Shown here piece by piece: positions 23,785-32,703 of a DNA stretch of 32,823 nt; within the stretch, counting starts at the first letter, position 1; each line of letters begins with the position of its first letter. The notes beneath the pieces were generated by a model. That model worked only from the letters and a program-made list of their open reading frames with translations. It made no database searches and was not told where the DNA came from. Source of the stretch: UBA1124 sp963933095. Lineage in GTDB: Bacteria > Pseudomonadota > Gammaproteobacteria > Pseudomonadales > Cellvibrionaceae. The stretch is taken from NCBI GenBank assembly GCA_963933095.1, contig CAWVSV010000019.1:1-32823 (forward strand). Reading direction: 5' to 3'. A program made the position numbers and the translations under genes.

Positions 23785-24063
23785 ATGAGTGACGAACAGC
23801 AGTTTTGGGATATGACCGACAGCTTTCTGGAGAAAGCGAATGAGTTAAGTGACGGTGCTGACGTAGGCCGTGTTGCTGAGGCGCTACTATACGCCGCGGC
23901 GCGCTTTAATACCTATTTGGTAGCCTCAAGCTGCGAAGATCGCAATGATTTTAAAGCGGATCGCGAGAGTTCAGAAATGATTCTACGTGAGCAATTTGAA
24001 AAAATGCTGACGGTGAATCTTGACGATTACGTTGAGAACTTCAAAGTTTATACGCGCGATTAA
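23785..24063 (+). CDS. DUF3144 family protein
   Basis: This is a small (92-residue) acidic helical cytoplasmic protein matching DUF3144. It has a conserved FWDMTDSFLEKAN start (about 6-18), a GRVAEALLYAAARFNTY helix (about 27-43) and a YVENFKVY end. No function is known for the family. I chose ATG 23785, one base after the MaoC stop codon; its ribosome-binding site (TGAGGG) lies inside the MaoC 3' end. A TTG at 23770 would overlap the MaoC gene. A bidirectional terminator follows. Confidence 0.82.
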   Translation: MSDEQQFWDMTDSFLEKANELSDGADVGRVAEALLYAAARFNTYLVASSCEDRNDFKADRESSEMILREQFEKMLTVNLDDYVENFKVYTRD

Positions 24064-24087
24064 GCTTAAACGATAATTAGCTTGCAC

Positions 24088-24117
24088 AAAAAAGCCGAGC
24101 ATTTGCTCGGCTTTTTT
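24088..24117. terminator. Bidirectional terminator between DUF3144 and srmB
   Basis: A-run, GCCGAGC, ATTT, GCTCGGC, T-run: a 7-bp GC-rich stem extended by A-T pairs. It serves the converging plus-strand DUF3144 gene and the minus-strand helicase gene, whose stop codon is seven bases away. Confidence 0.92.
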
Positions 24118-24124
24118 GTATCGG

Positions 24125-25462
24125 TTAGGTCTTTTTAATCGGTGCCGGCGCCATGCCATCCCCTAAATTGATTTTTACCTTGGGTTTGCCAATATTCTTT
24201 TTATCGCGCAGGCGGTTCTTGCCTTTGGCTTCTTTCTTGTCGAGTTTCTTCTTTTTAGTGCCTGCGACTTTACCTGATGATTTTATCTTTTTCGGACCTT
24301 TAAAACGCGCCTGCAGCCCGGACACATTAATCGCTTCGAACTTGGTATTGATAAAATTCTCGATACGAATCATCAAATTCCAGTCGTAGGGTGTGACAAA
24401 GGAGATCGCACGACCGCCTTTGCCAGCGCGGCCGGTACGGCCGATACGGTGAATGTAGTCTTCTGGGTTGCGGGCCAAGTCGAAGTTAATCACCAACTCT
24501 ACGCCGTCAACATCTAGGCCGCGTGCGGCCACATCGGTGGCTACCAACACTTGAATTTGGTCGCGACGGTAGCGGTACATTACATGGTTGCGCTCATCCT
24601 GGCCCATATCACCATGCAGTACCCCGGTGTTAATGCCTTTGTAGTGCAGGTAGCCGTAAAGCTTTTGTACCTGTGAGCGGGTATTGGCAAAAACCAACGC
24701 CTTGTGAAAAGTCTCTTTGTCGAGAATTGCGGCTAGGCATTTTGACTTGTGCTCGGAATCATCGACCAATACGCGCTGTTGTACAATATGCTGCTGCTGT
24801 TCGCGCACGCTGTTTACTTCTAGTGTCTGCGGATCGCGCAGCACTTTATCGATAACCGAGGCCATACCGCGTGGATTTAAGGTGGCGGAAAAGAGCATGG
24901 TCTGACGATCTTTTTTACAGGCCTCAGCAATTTTCAGTACGTCTTCACTTAAACCCATATCTAGCATGCGATCGGCTTCGTCCAGTACCAGCACTTCAAG
25001 GTCAGAAAGGTCTGCGGCATTGTGTTGGATTAGCTCCAGCAGGCGACCGGGGGTAGAAACCACAATTTCAGGATTCTTGCGCAATAGGGCTTTTTGATAT
25101 TTGAGTTGGTCGCCACCGGTAATTTGGCCAATTTCGAGGTGGCTGTATTGAGTCAACATCTTGGCATTTTTTACAATCTGGCGAGCCAGTTCACGCGTTG
25201 GCGCCATAATGAGGGCGCGTGTACTTGAATTGGGGGCCTCGTCCAATAGCAATTTCTGAATAATAGGCAGCAAGAACGCGGCGGTCTTACCGCTGCCGGT
25301 TTCTGCGCATACCAATAAATCAGTGCCTGCTATAGCGGGACCTATAGCCTGTTGCTGTACCGGGGTCGGCTTTTTATAGTTGAGGCGTTCAACACCCTTG
25401 GTTAGACGAGGATGCAGAGAAAACTGCTCAAAGCTGGTGTCGATCTCAGTGGTTTCAGTCAC
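24125..25462 (-). CDS. srmB: DEAD-box ATP-dependent RNA helicase (SrmB-like)
   Basis: This 445-residue protein has all core DEAD-box motifs: the Q motif (KPTPVQQQAI, 31-40), Walker A AETGSGKT (53-60), PTRELA, TPGR, DEAD (161-164), SAT (192-194), the ATDVAARGLD segment and HRIGRTGRAG. The lysine-rich tail ends in RLRDKKNIGKPK, which matches the RHRDTKNIGK tail of E. coli SrmB; length also agrees (444 in E. coli). SrmB acts in early assembly of the 50S ribosomal subunit. The start is a GTG at 25460-25462, with only a modest AAAGAG upstream. It is monocistronic. Confidence 0.93.
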   Translation of the reverse strand: MTETTEIDTSFEQFSLHPRLTKGVERLNYKKPTPVQQQAIGPAIAGTDLLVCAETGSGKTAAFLLPIIQKLLLDEAPNSSTRALIMAPTRELARQIVKNAKMLTQYSHLEIGQITGGDQLKYQKALLRKNPEIVVSTPGRLLELIQHNAADLSDLEVLVLDEADRMLDMGLSEDVLKIAEACKKDRQTMLFSATLNPRGMASVIDKVLRDPQTLEVNSVREQQQHIVQQRVLVDDSEHKSKCLAAILDKETFHKALVFANTRSQVQKLYGYLHYKGINTGVLHGDMGQDERNHVMYRYRRDQIQVLVATDVAARGLDVDGVELVINFDLARNPEDYIHRIGRTGRAGKGGRAISFVTPYDWNLMIRIENFINTKFEAINVSGLQARFKGPKKIKSSGKVAGTKKKKLDKKEAKGKNRLRDKKNIGKPKVKINLGDGMAPAPIKKT

Positions 25463-26124
25463 AGGAGGCTCTTTAATAATGGTGGCTTAAATGATCACAA
25501 ACGTAATGCCGCGCACTGTAACAAATATAGCTACAGAAATCCGTTTTGAAGCACTGTTATGCCCTCCAAGCCAGTAAATATGGTTCTGTAATAAAGCTTA
25601 TGTTGCCACGTAATATTTAGTATTTAGAGGTTTTCAATGTGAATATGACTTCCCATAGCTTTGGTGCTGGGTTTATTGCCATGCTTTAACACTTTGACGA
25701 GGCTGCACAGATTTAATGCACTGGCGTGGTGATAGTTGGCAAAACTCATTAAACATTGCGGTGTGAGGAGAGGTTTAGCTACGATATTGATATTTTTGCA
25801 CAATGTTGCTTTACCGTCGATCGAGCCTATTTCGATGGCTTTTTATTCGCGCAATAAAAATTGACTCCTACTCTCAGTGGCAGGCCTATTGCGTTTAAAA
25901 ATAGTTTCCAAAAGTTAAACGGTATTAATTATCTGTCGCTAGGCTCCGACCATGCCTTTGTGAACTACGTTGCGAGCCCTTAGATGCGCATCTAAGTATT
26001 AATGAGTGTCTTTTCTGTACAAAAAACACCCATCGTCTACCCCTTGTTGGGGATTTCTGCGACAATGGACGGCTATTTGGCTCAGGTTTAACTTGAGTGT
26101 TTCTCACCTGCCTCGGTCTGTTCC
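25463..26124. other. Intergenic region between srmB and ygiQ
   Basis: These 662 bases between divergent genes hold no convincing gene. They contain an 18-base perfect palindrome (25979-25996), a small CCCC/GGGG hairpin near 26040-26052, and a 16-codon open frame at 25639-25689 that I do not call. Confidence 0.6.
25979..25996. promoter_or_regulatory. 18-base perfect palindrome upstream of ygiQ
   Basis: CTTAGATGCGCATCTAAG is fully self-complementary. It lies about 130 bases before the ygiQ start and may be an operator or form a hairpin. No known regulator consensus was recognised. Confidence 0.45.
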
Positions 26125-28392
26125 ATGGTACAAAAAGCTCGAAATCTGTTTAATTACCCTAAATACTGGGCGGAATGCTACGGCACGGCGCCTTACCTGC
26201 CGATGTCTCTTGCCGAGATGGATAAGCTGGGCTGGGATTCCTGTGACGTTATCCTGGTTACCGGCGACGCGTATGTTGACCACCCCAGTTTCGGTATGGC
26301 GGTGATGGGGCGCTTTTTAGAATCCCAAGGCTTTCGTGTCGGTATTATTTCTCAGCCCGATTGGCGCAGTAAAGATGCCTTTGAGACATTGGGTAAGCCG
26401 AATCTATTTTTTGGCGTTACCTCCGGCAACATGGATTCGATGATTAACCGCTACACGGCGGACTTGCGTATGCGTCACGACGACGCCTACACGGCCGGCG
26501 GTGAGGGCGGCAATCGCCCCGACCGCGCTGTGACTGTTTATTCGCAGCGCTGCAAAGAAGCTTATAAAGATGTACCGGTAGTTATTGGTGGTATCGAGGC
26601 CAGTTTGCGCCGCATCGCCCAATACGATCACTGGAGCAGCGAAGTGAAACGCTCGGTGCTGATTGACGCCACCGCTGATATCTTGCTGTATGGCAACGCC
26701 GAACGCGCTATTGCCGAGTTAGCGCATCGCTTATCTGAGGGCGTGCCGCTAGAGAATTTGGTTAATATTCGCGGCACTGTGGTGGTGCGCAAAGAGTTGC
26801 CTGCGGGCTGGATGGAAATTGACTCCAGCCGTATCGACTGGCCGGGCAATATCGATAAACTCAGCAACCCTTACGACTATCACACCGGCGATCCCGATAC
26901 CTGTGCATCTAAGCCGGAGAATAATCCCGATGCGGGGCCTGTGGTGGTCGACCCAGTTCTCGATCCCAATCTGCCGCAGCCGATTAAAATCGTGCCTATG
27001 CCGCTGGCGCGCAAAGAAAAGGCTAACCCCGATAAAACTTACATTCGCGTGCCCTCGTTCGACAAGGTGCGCAACGACCCAGTGCTTTATGCGCACACCT
27101 CGCGTGTACTGCATCAAGAAGCCAACCCTTATAATGCACGAGTGCTGGTGCAGCGCCACGGCAAGCGTGAAGTGTGGATTAATCAGCCGCCGATACCACT
27201 GGAAACACATGAGATAGACGGTGTCTTCGATTTATTTTATCAGCGCCGCCCGCACCCGAGTTATGGCAAAGCGAAAATTCCCGCTTACGACATGATTAAG
27301 ACTTCGGTCAATATTATGCGCGGCTGTTTTGGTGGTTGTACTTTTTGTTCTATTACCGAGCATGAAGGACGTATTATTCAGAGTCGCTCGCAAGAGTCGG
27401 TGCTGCGGGAACTGGAAGATATTCGCGATAAAGTACCGGGCTTTACTGGGACTATTTCTGACCTTGGCGGCCCTACGGCTAATATGTATCACCTGACTTG
27501 TGTCGATAAAAAGACTTTGGCAGCGTGTCGCCGTTTGTCTTGTGTCTACCCAACTATTTGTAAAAACCTTAAAACTAGTCACAAGCAGACCACCGAACTG
27601 TATCGCAAGTCGCGTGCGCTGGAGGGTATTCACAAGGTAATGATCGCCTCTGGCCTGCGCTATGATCTTGCTGTACGCGACCCAGAATACGTTAAAGAAT
27701 TGGTTACCCATCATGTCGGTGGTTATTTAAAAATTGCGCCCGAACACACCGAGAGCGATACGCTGTCGATGATGATGAAACCGGAGATGGGCAGTTATGA
27801 CGAATTTCAAAAAATGTTCGAGAAATTCTCTCGCGCCGCTGGAAAGAAGCAGTATTTGATCCCCTACTTTATTGCCGCCCATCCCGGCTGCGATGAAAAA
27901 GACATGATGAATCTGGCGCTGTGGTTGAAGAAGAACGACTTTAAAGTTGATCAGGTGCAAACTTTTTACCCATCACCTATGTCTTTGGCCACCGCCATGT
28001 ACCACTCTGGTCGCAACCCATTGAAAAAGATGACCTATAAAAGCAAGCGAGTATTTAGTGCCCGCAAGCTAGATGAACGTCGTCTACAAAAAGCGTTTCT
28101 GCGTTATCACGATTCTGGCGGTTGGCCGCAGTTGCGTCAGGCACTGCAGAAAATGGGCCGCAAAGACTTAATCGGTAGTGGCGATAAGTGTTTGGTTCCG
28201 GCCGAGGGGCAAGAAGAGAGTACGCCGAGCAAACATCGGGCTAAGCGCGGTCAGGTGGCACGTGGCGATAAACGCCGGCCAACTACTGAAATTAAGCAGG
28301 AGCGTTCGGGCCATCAGCAAAAAAATGGTGTTCAAAATAAGGCAAAGGCTACACCAAAAGGTCGCGCTAAGCCGCGTAGTAATAAACGTTAA
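26125..28392 (+). CDS. ygiQ: YgiQ family radical SAM protein
   Basis: A 755-residue radical SAM protein of the YgiQ (UPF0313) family. The N-terminal domain starts with LFNYPKYWAECYGTAPYLPM and contains VTGDAYVDHPSFGMAVMGR, typical of the family, and GGIEASLRRIAQYDHWS. The 4Fe-4S cluster motif is CFGGCTFC (C401, C405, C408). The last 65 or so residues are a Lys/Arg-rich low-complexity tail, probably disordered and perhaps RNA-binding. The family reaction is unknown. ATG 26125 fits homologues, but no ribosome-binding site is evident. yaeQ follows after 27 bases and is probably cotranscribed. Confidence 0.94.
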   Translation: MVQKARNLFNYPKYWAECYGTAPYLPMSLAEMDKLGWDSCDVILVTGDAYVDHPSFGMAVMGRFLESQGFRVGIISQPDWRSKDAFETLGKPNLFFGVTSGNMDSMINRYTADLRMRHDDAYTAGGEGGNRPDRAVTVYSQRCKEAYKDVPVVIGGIEASLRRIAQYDHWSSEVKRSVLIDATADILLYGNAERAIAELAHRLSEGVPLENLVNIRGTVVVRKELPAGWMEIDSSRIDWPGNIDKLSNPYDYHTGDPDTCASKPENNPDAGPVVVDPVLDPNLPQPIKIVPMPLARKEKANPDKTYIRVPSFDKVRNDPVLYAHTSRVLHQEANPYNARVLVQRHGKREVWINQPPIPLETHEIDGVFDLFYQRRPHPSYGKAKIPAYDMIKTSVNIMRGCFGGCTFCSITEHEGRIIQSRSQESVLRELEDIRDKVPGFTGTISDLGGPTANMYHLTCVDKKTLAACRRLSCVYPTICKNLKTSHKQTTELYRKSRALEGIHKVMIASGLRYDLAVRDPEYVKELVTHHVGGYLKIAPEHTESDTLSMMMKPEMGSYDEFQKMFEKFSRAAGKKQYLIPYFIAAHPGCDEKDMMNLALWLKKNDFKVDQVQTFYPSPMSLATAMYHSGRNPLKKMTYKSKRVFSARKLDERRLQKAFLRYHDSGGWPQLRQALQKMGRKDLIGSGDKCLVPAEGQEESTPSKHRAKRGQVARGDKRRPTTEIKQERSGHQQKNGVQNKAKATPKGRAKPRSNKR

Positions 28393-28419
28393 AATCAATA
28401 CATTCAGTTAAGGAAGAAC

Positions 28420-28962
28420 ATGGCCCTAAAGCCCACTATTTATAAAGTTGAATTGAACCTGTCAGATATTGACCGCAATTTATTTGACAGCTATTCGCTG
28501 ACACTGGCTCTGCACCCGTCGGAAAACCTGGAGCGTATGAGCGCTCGCCTACTAGCGTTTTGTTATAGTGCCCATGAACATCTCTCTTTTTCCAAAGGTT
28601 TGTCTTCAAGCGATGAGCCTGCCCTGTGGCAGGTCAGTTTGGACGCTCGTATCGAGAATTGGATAGATGTCGGTCAGCCCGATCCAGAGCGGCTAAAGAA
28701 AGCCTCAGGCCGCTCTGAACAAGTGACTGTTTACGCGTTTGGTCGCGGTGTTGAAAGCTGGTGGAATCTCAATAAAGACCCAATCGCGGCATTGCCAAAA
28801 GTACAGGTGCATTACCTCGACTGGGACAGTATTGAGCAGTTGGCCAAGTGCTGGCAGCGGACTCTGAGTTTAGATGTCACTATTACCGAGGGTATTTGTT
28901 ATTTAAATGCTGGGGATGTGTCGCTGCAAATTACACCCGATAACTGGCAGTTACGCGCCTAG
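28420..28962 (+). CDS. yaeQ: YaeQ family protein
   Basis: The 180-residue cytoplasmic protein matches the YaeQ family along its length. It has an N-terminal KPTIYKVELNLSDIDRNL block, LTLALHPSENLERMSARLLAF, LDARIENWIDVGQPDPERLKKA (about 75-96) and VYAFGR. The fold is related to PD-(D/E)XK nucleases; D84-type acidic residues and E76/K95-like positions are consistent with this, but activity is unproven. E. coli YaeQ was first noted as a high-copy suppressor affecting RfaH-dependent expression. AAGGAAG lies seven bases before the ATG. It is the second gene of the ygiQ-yaeQ unit. Confidence 0.93.
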   Translation: MALKPTIYKVELNLSDIDRNLFDSYSLTLALHPSENLERMSARLLAFCYSAHEHLSFSKGLSSSDEPALWQVSLDARIENWIDVGQPDPERLKKASGRSEQVTVYAFGRGVESWWNLNKDPIAALPKVQVHYLDWDSIEQLAKCWQRTLSLDVTITEGICYLNAGDVSLQITPDNWQLRA

Positions 28963-29025
28963 TTACTATGGCGCTGCGGCGTTTTTGTTTAATCGTCATT
29001 TTTAAATTTTATAAGGAAGTCACCG

Positions 29026-29916
29026 ATGAAATTGATTCACTCTTTAATCGCTGCAGCACTGTTTGTTAGTCAGCCCACACTGGCCCACGATCACTCTGAA
29101 CTTCCTGAGTTCAAACAGCAGCAGTTGTCGGACAATCTTTATATGTTGACCGGCAAGGGCGGTAATTTGGCCCTCTCAACCGGTGCCGATGGCCTGCTGC
29201 TGATCGACGACGACTACTCCGATATGAGCGATAAAACCCGTGCTGCAGTGAAAGCGATCAGTGCTGAACCGGTAAAGTTTTTGATTAATACCCACTGGCA
29301 TTTCGACCACACCGGCGGCAACCAAATGTTGGGTGAAGCGGGCACCATTATTGTCGCCCACGACAATGTACGCCAGCGCCTTTTAACGGGCGGCACCATA
29401 GACGCTTTTAACGCTAAGATTGCTCCCGCCGCTAAGCCGGCGCTACCGGTGGTAACCTTTGCCGACAGTGTTAGCTTTCACTGGAACGGTGAAACCATTG
29501 ATGTCACACACCCTTCCAACTCGGCTCACACCGACGGCGACGCGGTAGTGTTCTTTAAAAATGACAATGTACTGCACACCGGTGATTTGTATTTCAATAA
29601 TATCTACCCGTTTATCGATGCCTCTAGTGGCGGCTCGATGCTCGGCATGATCGAAGGGGTGACTGCACTATTGAATGATATCGACGATAAGACGCGTGTT
29701 ATCCCTGGTCATGGTGCGCTTAGTAACAAAGCCGAATTGATGCAATACCGCGATATGTTGCAAAGCGTTTATGCTCGTGTGCTGAAATTGAAAACTAGTG
29801 GTAAAACTGTTGAACAAGTTATAGCGGCTAAACCCTCGGCTAGCTTTGATGCCCAGTGGGGCGGTGGTTTTCTTAAGCCCGACGTCTGGGTAGGGATTAT
29901 CTACTCGGCTATTTAA
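29026..29916 (+). CDS. Periplasmic metallo-beta-lactamase-fold hydrolase
   Basis: A 296-residue exported protein with a signal peptide (about 1-20, ending PTLA). The metallo-beta-lactamase fold has all zinc-site residues: H90, H92, D94 and H95 in THWHFDHTGG, H168 in HTDGD, D187 in HTGDLYF and H229 in PGHG. It belongs to the broad group of exported MBL-fold hydrolases of mostly unknown substrate; the loop pattern does not identify it as a class B antibiotic-resistance enzyme, and I do not call it one. AAGGAAG precedes the ATG. It follows yaeQ by 63 bases with no strong terminator between, so some read-through is possible. Confidence 0.88.
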   Translation: MKLIHSLIAAALFVSQPTLAHDHSELPEFKQQQLSDNLYMLTGKGGNLALSTGADGLLLIDDDYSDMSDKTRAAVKAISAEPVKFLINTHWHFDHTGGNQMLGEAGTIIVAHDNVRQRLLTGGTIDAFNAKIAPAAKPALPVVTFADSVSFHWNGETIDVTHPSNSAHTDGDAVVFFKNDNVLHTGDLYFNNIYPFIDASSGGSMLGMIEGVTALLNDIDDKTRVIPGHGALSNKAELMQYRDMLQSVYARVLKLKTSGKTVEQVIAAKPSASFDAQWGGGFLKPDVWVGIIYSAI

Positions 29917-29942
29917 CCGCAGTTGAAATAAATATCGATATG

Positions 29943-29991
29943 AAAAAAGGTTCATCTATAGAGGTTCATCCATTAAGGTTGAGCCTTTTTT
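29943..29991 (+). terminator. Terminator after the MBL-fold gene
   Basis: AAAAAGGTTCA pairs with TGAGCCTTTTT (one G-T wobble) around a 26-base loop and is followed by T. The loop contains a second copy of AGGTTCATC from the 5' arm, a short direct repeat. Confidence 0.65.
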
Positions 29992-30033
29992 AATGTTTGC
30001 CACAGACTATTCGATTTATCATCAGGAAATTGC

Positions 30034-32703
30034 ATGTTTCAGCTCAGATTTTTGAAGCCTTTTTTATTGGTGTTGATATCGATACTGTTAAGCGCTTGTA
30101 ATAATAGTATTCCTCTCACTAGCCCTCAAACGGTGATCGATGCACTTGCTCAGCAGCTTGAGGTTAAATATCAGGTACTGGCCAATCGCGGCGCTGGCAG
30201 CTGTGTGCTGCCCCATCTTACTGAGGAGAATGCAGTTGAGAGTGTTATTGAGAGTGCAGGGGTTAATTGTTTTGAGGTCGCGCTTTCTCTGACAGCGCCG
30301 CAAGCAGTGCCTGCCGACTCACTGAATAAAAACTGGGCGATTTACTTTAGCCAGACTGATCCTTTGCTGGTTCAAGCGCCAGGCGAATTTGTAATTGAAC
30401 ACATCAATGGTGACCTGCACCGTATTACGCCTGATGTTGCGTTCGTGGGCTTTAGCGCCGGCGAAACAAAAACACTGAATTTTATTGTCCGCGGTCTCAA
30501 TTTGACCGAAGCCAAGATAATGCCCAACTACTATATAGTCGCTGAGGGCGAGAATGTTAACAGTGAGGCTCGGGTCATTGAATCCACACGACTGGTTATT
30601 GATCCAGAGACAGGTTTAGAGCTGCGGCCCTATGCGGTGGATATCAGTGCCGATCAATTCCATAGCTCGGTCAATGATAAAACTCCACTGGCCAACAGTC
30701 GTTTTCTGTATCAGCGCAATCTGGCTAATGGGGTTCTGAATGAGCCATCGCAGGGCGCTCGCCGTTTAATTCCAACACCGCTAAAAATGCTCGACAGCGG
30801 TGCTGATATCAAACTATTAAACGGTATTGCGGTAAAGCTTTACGGGCTTGATCGCAGCGCACTGCAAGTCGCTCTCGATCGACTGAAATTGTTGGGCATC
30901 AATGAGTCGGCCTCGGGGATTGTTGTGGCAGTGACCGTAGATACTGATTACCAACACGGCACTAACAGTAATGGCGCTTACCAACTTGATATCAGCGCCG
31001 ATAAAATTACTATTATGGCAGCCGACCACAGTGGGGCTTTTTATGGGCTGCAATCGGTGGCAGGCTTGGTGTCGATTGGCAGCGCTAGCATTCCTGAAGT
31101 CGCGATCGTGGACCAGCCACGCTATGACTACCGCGGCATGCATGTGGATGTGGGGCGCAATTTTCACAGCAAGCAGTTTTTACTCGATTTAATGGATCAA
31201 ATGGCGGCCTACAAGCTTAATAAATTACATCTGCATTTAGGTGAGGATGAAGGCTGGCGCTTGCAGATTCCAGGTCTGCCAGAGCTGACTGAGGTTGGCT
31301 CAAAGCGTTGCCATGACCCCGAAGAGAACACTTGTCTGCTGATGCAGTTGGGCGCAGATGTTTCGGGAGCTGGCCCGCTCGACGGCTTCTATAGCCGCAC
31401 TGATTATATAGAGTTAGTAGCGGCCGCAGCCGCTAGACACATTCAGTTGATACCGTCGTTTGATATGCCTGGGCATTCGCGCGCGGTGATTAAATCGATG
31501 GAAGCCCGTTATCGCACCTTTATGGCGGCGGGCGACAAAGTGGCGGCAGAGCAGTATTTACTCTCTGACCTGAATGATAAAACCGAGTACCAAAGCATTC
31601 AGTATTATTCCGATAACACCATTAATGCCTGCATGGAATCGCCCTATGTATTTTTGGCCAAGGTGATCGATGAGATTAAATTGATGCATGAAGAGGGCGG
31701 GCAGCCGTTAACGGTTTATCACATTGGCGCCGATGAAACAGCCGGTGCTTGGAAGGACTCGCCGCTATGTCAGGCTTTTTTTGCCAACAATAAATTTGGG
31801 GTAAAAAATGAGCAAGATCTTGGTGCTTACTTTATTCAGCGGGTGTCTAATCTCTTGTTAGAAAAAGATATTACCGTGGCGGGCTGGAGTGATGGTTTAA
31901 GTCACACCGGCCCTGAACAAATGCCAAAAAAAGTGCAGTCAAATATTTGGGATGTGTTGCCTTGGGCCGGTGTTACCGAAGCTAATAAGCAGGCCAATCG
32001 CGGCTGGGATGTAGTGTTGTCGACACCCGATGCACTGTATTTTGACTTCCCCTACGAGGCCACACCCAAAGAGGGCGGGTACTACTGGGCCACAAGGCAT
32101 TTAAACACGCAAAAATTATTTAATTTTATGCCGGGCAATCTTGCCGCTATGGCCGAGGTATACAAAGATACACAGGAGAACAACTTTATCATCACCGACA
32201 AAGTGCCACTGCATAAAGGTGTCGAATGGGCGGGCATATCGGGTCAAATCTGGAGTGAAACTATTCGTTCCGATGAAGCGGTGGAATATGCCGTTTTCCC
32301 GCGCCTGTTAGCGCTGGCCGAACGCGCTTGGCATAAACCTGAATGGGAGCTGCGTTACAAGTTTGAAGGGGCTACCTACAGCGCTACTAGCGGCTATTTC
32401 AGTGAATATTTACAGTCGGCGCGCGATGCCGATTGGCAGCAGTTCGCCAATACCCTCGGTCACAAAGAATTTGCCAAGCTCGATGCTGCGGCTATTCAAT
32501 ATCGTATACCTACGGTAGGTGCCGTTATTGAGTTGGGACAACTTAAGGCTAACGTGTCTTTCCCTGGTTTGGCGATTGAATATAGAGTCTTAAAAGGTTT
32601 ATGGCAGTCTTATGTTGGCCCAGTTACTGTCAATGGTGCAGTTGAGGTGCGAGCCATTAGCGCCGATGGCATCCGACGCGGACGGTCGATGCTGGTGCAG
32701 TAA
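30034..32703 (+). CDS. GH20 beta-N-acetylhexosaminidase lipoprotein (chitobiase type)
   Basis: An 889-residue outer-membrane lipoprotein. The signal ends in LLSAC with C22, and +2 Asn favours the outer membrane. A CHB_HEX N-terminal domain (about 30-210) is followed by a GH20b domain (about 245-360), a GH20 TIM barrel (about 365-780) and a C-terminal Ig-like domain (about 815-889), as in Serratia chitobiase. The catalytic pair D567-E568 lies in HIGADE. Active-site blocks YRGMHVDVGRNF, LHLHLGEDEGWRL and DMPGHSRA are present. It releases terminal GlcNAc from chitooligosaccharides, with a substrate-assisted mechanism. It is probably transcribed from its own promoter after the upstream terminator. 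Confidence 0.95.
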   Translation: MFQLRFLKPFLLVLISILLSACNNSIPLTSPQTVIDALAQQLEVKYQVLANRGAGSCVLPHLTEENAVESVIESAGVNCFEVALSLTAPQAVPADSLNKNWAIYFSQTDPLLVQAPGEFVIEHINGDLHRITPDVAFVGFSAGETKTLNFIVRGLNLTEAKIMPNYYIVAEGENVNSEARVIESTRLVIDPETGLELRPYAVDISADQFHSSVNDKTPLANSRFLYQRNLANGVLNEPSQGARRLIPTPLKMLDSGADIKLLNGIAVKLYGLDRSALQVALDRLKLLGINESASGIVVAVTVDTDYQHGTNSNGAYQLDISADKITIMAADHSGAFYGLQSVAGLVSIGSASIPEVAIVDQPRYDYRGMHVDVGRNFHSKQFLLDLMDQMAAYKLNKLHLHLGEDEGWRLQIPGLPELTEVGSKRCHDPEENTCLLMQLGADVSGAGPLDGFYSRTDYIELVAAAAARHIQLIPSFDMPGHSRAVIKSMEARYRTFMAAGDKVAAEQYLLSDLNDKTEYQSIQYYSDNTINACMESPYVFLAKVIDEIKLMHEEGGQPLTVYHIGADETAGAWKDSPLCQAFFANNKFGVKNEQDLGAYFIQRVSNLLLEKDITVAGWSDGLSHTGPEQMPKKVQSNIWDVLPWAGVTEANKQANRGWDVVLSTPDALYFDFPYEATPKEGGYYWATRHLNTQKLFNFMPGNLAAMAEVYKDTQENNFIITDKVPLHKGVEWAGISGQIWSETIRSDEAVEYAVFPRLLALAERAWHKPEWELRYKFEGATYSATSGYFSEYLQSARDADWQQFANTLGHKEFAKLDAAAIQYRIPTVGAVIELGQLKANVSFPGLAIEYRVLKGLWQSYVGPVTVNGAVEVRAISADGIRRGRSMLVQ

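Noticed and set aside
25639..25689. 16-codon frame starting with GTG after an AGAGG sequence
   Set aside because: It is too short to support, and the ribosome-binding site could equally serve an overlapping ATG-TGA. No leader-peptide features such as codon runs are present.
27232..27714. 160-codon minus-strand frame opposite ygiQ
   Set aside because: It lies opposite the radical SAM core and has no ribosome-binding site or recognisable domain.
29026..29916. Antibiotic-resistance metallo-beta-lactamase
   Set aside because: The zinc motif is shared by the whole MBL superfamily, and nothing else points to a class B resistance enzyme.
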